Assembly: GCA_022837365.1 (NCBI GenBank)
Contig: JALHHV010000168.1
Location: 1 to 8,383 of the forward strand
From: Desulfovibrio sp.
Lineage (GTDB): Bacteria > Desulfobacterota > Desulfovibrionia > Desulfovibrionales > Desulfovibrionaceae
Direction: 5' to 3'
Length of the DNA: 8,383 nt
Shown: piece by piece, positions 7,165-8,383 of the stretch
Layout of the letters: every line of letters begins with the position of its first letter
Numbering within the stretch: position 1 is the first letter of the stretch
The notes under the pieces: model-generated
What the model was told of the DNA's origin: nothing
The model's input: only the letters and a program-made list of their open reading frames with translations
Database searches by the model: none
Translations under genes and position numbers: made by a program

Positions 7165-8331
7165 CTACGCCACCACTTCCTCGGGGTAGATCGCCTCGAA
7201 CCCCGCCTTGTACGCGGCAAAGCGCCCTTCGGCGATGGCCGCGCGCGCGCCGCGCACCACGTCCAGGAAATAGGTCAGGTTGTGCACCGAGTTCAGGCGG
7301 AAGGCCAGCAGTTCCTTGGCCACGTACAGATGGCGCAGGTAGGCGCGCGAGAAGGTGCGGCAGGCGTAGCAGCCGCACGCCGGGTCCAGCGGGCCGTCGT
7401 CCTCCGCGAATTCCCTGCGCTTGATGTTGATCTTGCCCAGCGAGGTGTACAGCGTGCCGTTGCGCGCGTTGCGGGTGGGCAGCACGCAGTCGAACATGTC
7501 CACCCCGGCGGCGATGCCGTTGACGATGTCCAGCGGCGTGCCCACGCCCATCAGGTAGCGCGGCTTGTCCGCGGGCAGCATGGGCGCGCAGTGGTACAGG
7601 ATGTCCATCATCTCCGGCTTGGATTCGCCCACCGAAAGCCCGCCCAGCGCGAAGCCGTCGAAGTCGATCTGCGTCAGTTCCCCGATGGAGCGCTCGCGCA
7701 GGTCCTTGAAAAACCCGCCCTGGGTGATGCCGAACAGCAGGTTGCCCGCCGCGCCCCTGGGGTAGGCGTCGCGGCAGCGTTGCGCCCAGCGGGTGGTGAG
7801 GGCCAGCGACTTCTCGGTGTACGGCCGGTCGGCCCCATAGGGCACGCACTCGTCCAGCACCATCATGATGTCCGAGTTCAGGTTGCGCTGGATGGACACC
7901 ACCTTCTCGGGGGTGAACAGGTGCTTCGACCCGTCGAGGTGCGAACGGAACTCCACCCCTTCCTCGGTGATCTTGCGCAAGGCCGACAGGCTGAACACCT
8001 GAAAGCCGCCGCTGTCCGTCAGGATGGGCTTCTTCCAGGCATTGAAGCCGTGCAGGCCGCTGCGCCGGGCCACCAGCTCGTCGCCGGGGCGCAGGTACAG
8101 GTGGTAGGTGTTGCCGAGGATGATCTCGGCCCCGATGGCGTCCAGGTCGTCGGGGGCCACTGCCTTCACGCTGCCCACCGTGCCCACGGGCATGAAGATG
8201 GGCGTGCGCACCGGGCCGTGGGCGGTGTGCAGCACGCCGGTGCGGGCCGCGCCGTCGGTGGCGTGGATGCGGAAGGTGCCGGGGGTTTCGGCAGGGGCCA
8301 TGGCGGTGGAAATTTCGGTCTGGTTCGGCAT
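7165..8331 (-). CDS. tgt: Queuine/preQ1 tRNA-guanine transglycosylase
   Basis: This enzyme exchanges the guanine at wobble position 34 of GUN-anticodon tRNAs (Asp, Asn, His, Tyr) for preQ1, the first tRNA-bound step of queuosine synthesis, in the cytoplasm. From ATG 8331 it has 388 residues, close to the family norm of about 370-380. The family motifs are present: TPIFMPVGT (43-51), ILGNTYHL (71-78), the substrate-binding aspartate in [10 protein letters not shown] (D106), GGLSVGE (230-236), GVGTP (262-266), the nucleophile aspartate in [14 protein letters not shown] (D281), and the zinc site CGCYAC (C319, C321, C324) with H350. The start is uncertain. ATG 8343, GTG 8379 and ATG 8301 are in frame and none has a clear ribosome site; conserved sequence begins at about residue 18 ([11 protein letters not shown]). 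The stop TAG is 24 bp from the stop of the convergent cyclase gene. Its operon partners upstream lie outside the window. Confidence 0.96.
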   Translation of the reverse strand: MPNQTEISTAMAPAETPGTFRIHATDGAARTGVLHTAHGPVRTPIFMPVGTVGSVKAVAPDDLDAIGAEIILGNTYHLYLRPGDELVARRSGLHGFNAWKKPILTDSGGFQVFSLSALRKITEEGVEFRSHLDGSKHLFTPEKVVSIQRNLNSDIMMVLDECVPYGADRPYTEKSLALTTRWAQRCRDAYPRGAAGNLLFGITQGGFFKDLRERSIGELTQIDFDGFALGGLSVGESKPEMMDILYHCAPMLPADKPRYLMGVGTPLDIVNGIAAGVDMFDCVLPTRNARNGTLYTSLGKINIKRREFAEDDGPLDPACGCYACRTFSRAYLRHLYVAKELLAFRLNSVHNLTYFLDVVRGARAAIAEGRFAAYKAGFEAIYPEEVVA

Positions 8332-8383
8332 GGCGCGCACCATAGCGGCGGGATGCGCGTTTGAAAAGGGGGAACGCACGGCC

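Noticed and set aside
7282..8364. 360-residue plus-strand frame opposite tgt
   Set aside because: It is antisense to a clear tgt gene, with a Val/Gly/His/Gln-rich composition typical of shadow frames.

Overview
This is a high-GC bacterial chromosome segment. Codon use is strongly biased to G/C at third positions. The gene content (queuine tRNA-ribosyltransferase, a DUF255 thioredoxin-like protein and a Cache-HAMP-PAS-GGDEF signalling protein) and the look of the proteins suggest a sulfate reducer of the Desulfovibrio/Nitratidesulfovibrio group. That placement is recognition without a database search. I see no rRNA, tRNA, CRISPR array or intact mobile element.

Layout from left to right. A gene fragment of unknown function leaves the window on the minus strand (1-152). 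On the plus strand follow a membrane-anchored DUF2459/TIGR02117 family gene with an apparent frameshift (424-1267) and a small winged-helix-like gene 14 bp behind it (1282-1533) that is visibly less GC-rich than its surroundings. A strong perfect hairpin (1553-1581) closes this pair. The next stretch, up to 2295, has no credible protein gene. It holds a well-formed tandem glycine riboswitch on the minus strand (about 1984-2170) and, further along the same transcript, a long imperfect hairpin (1629-1673). No glycine-metabolism or transport gene follows the riboswitch, so it looks orphaned. This is the most unusual item in the window.

The right half is ordinary chromosomal coding sequence. A 785-residue DUF255/YyaL-type protein (minus, 2296-4653) is divergent from a 706-residue membrane diguanylate cyclase (plus, 5020-7140) across a 366-bp spacer. 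The cyclase converges, with only 24 bp between, on tgt (minus, 7165 to about 8331), which encodes the enzyme that puts the queuosine precursor into tRNA.

The genes do not form one pathway. They touch on c-di-GMP signalling (the cyclase), tRNA modification (tgt), an uncharacterised thioredoxin-like protein, and glycine sensing (the riboswitch) whose output is not evident here. I found no convincing new multi-gene system. The orphan riboswitch and its transcript, and the frameshifted DUF2459 gene, deserve follow-up.
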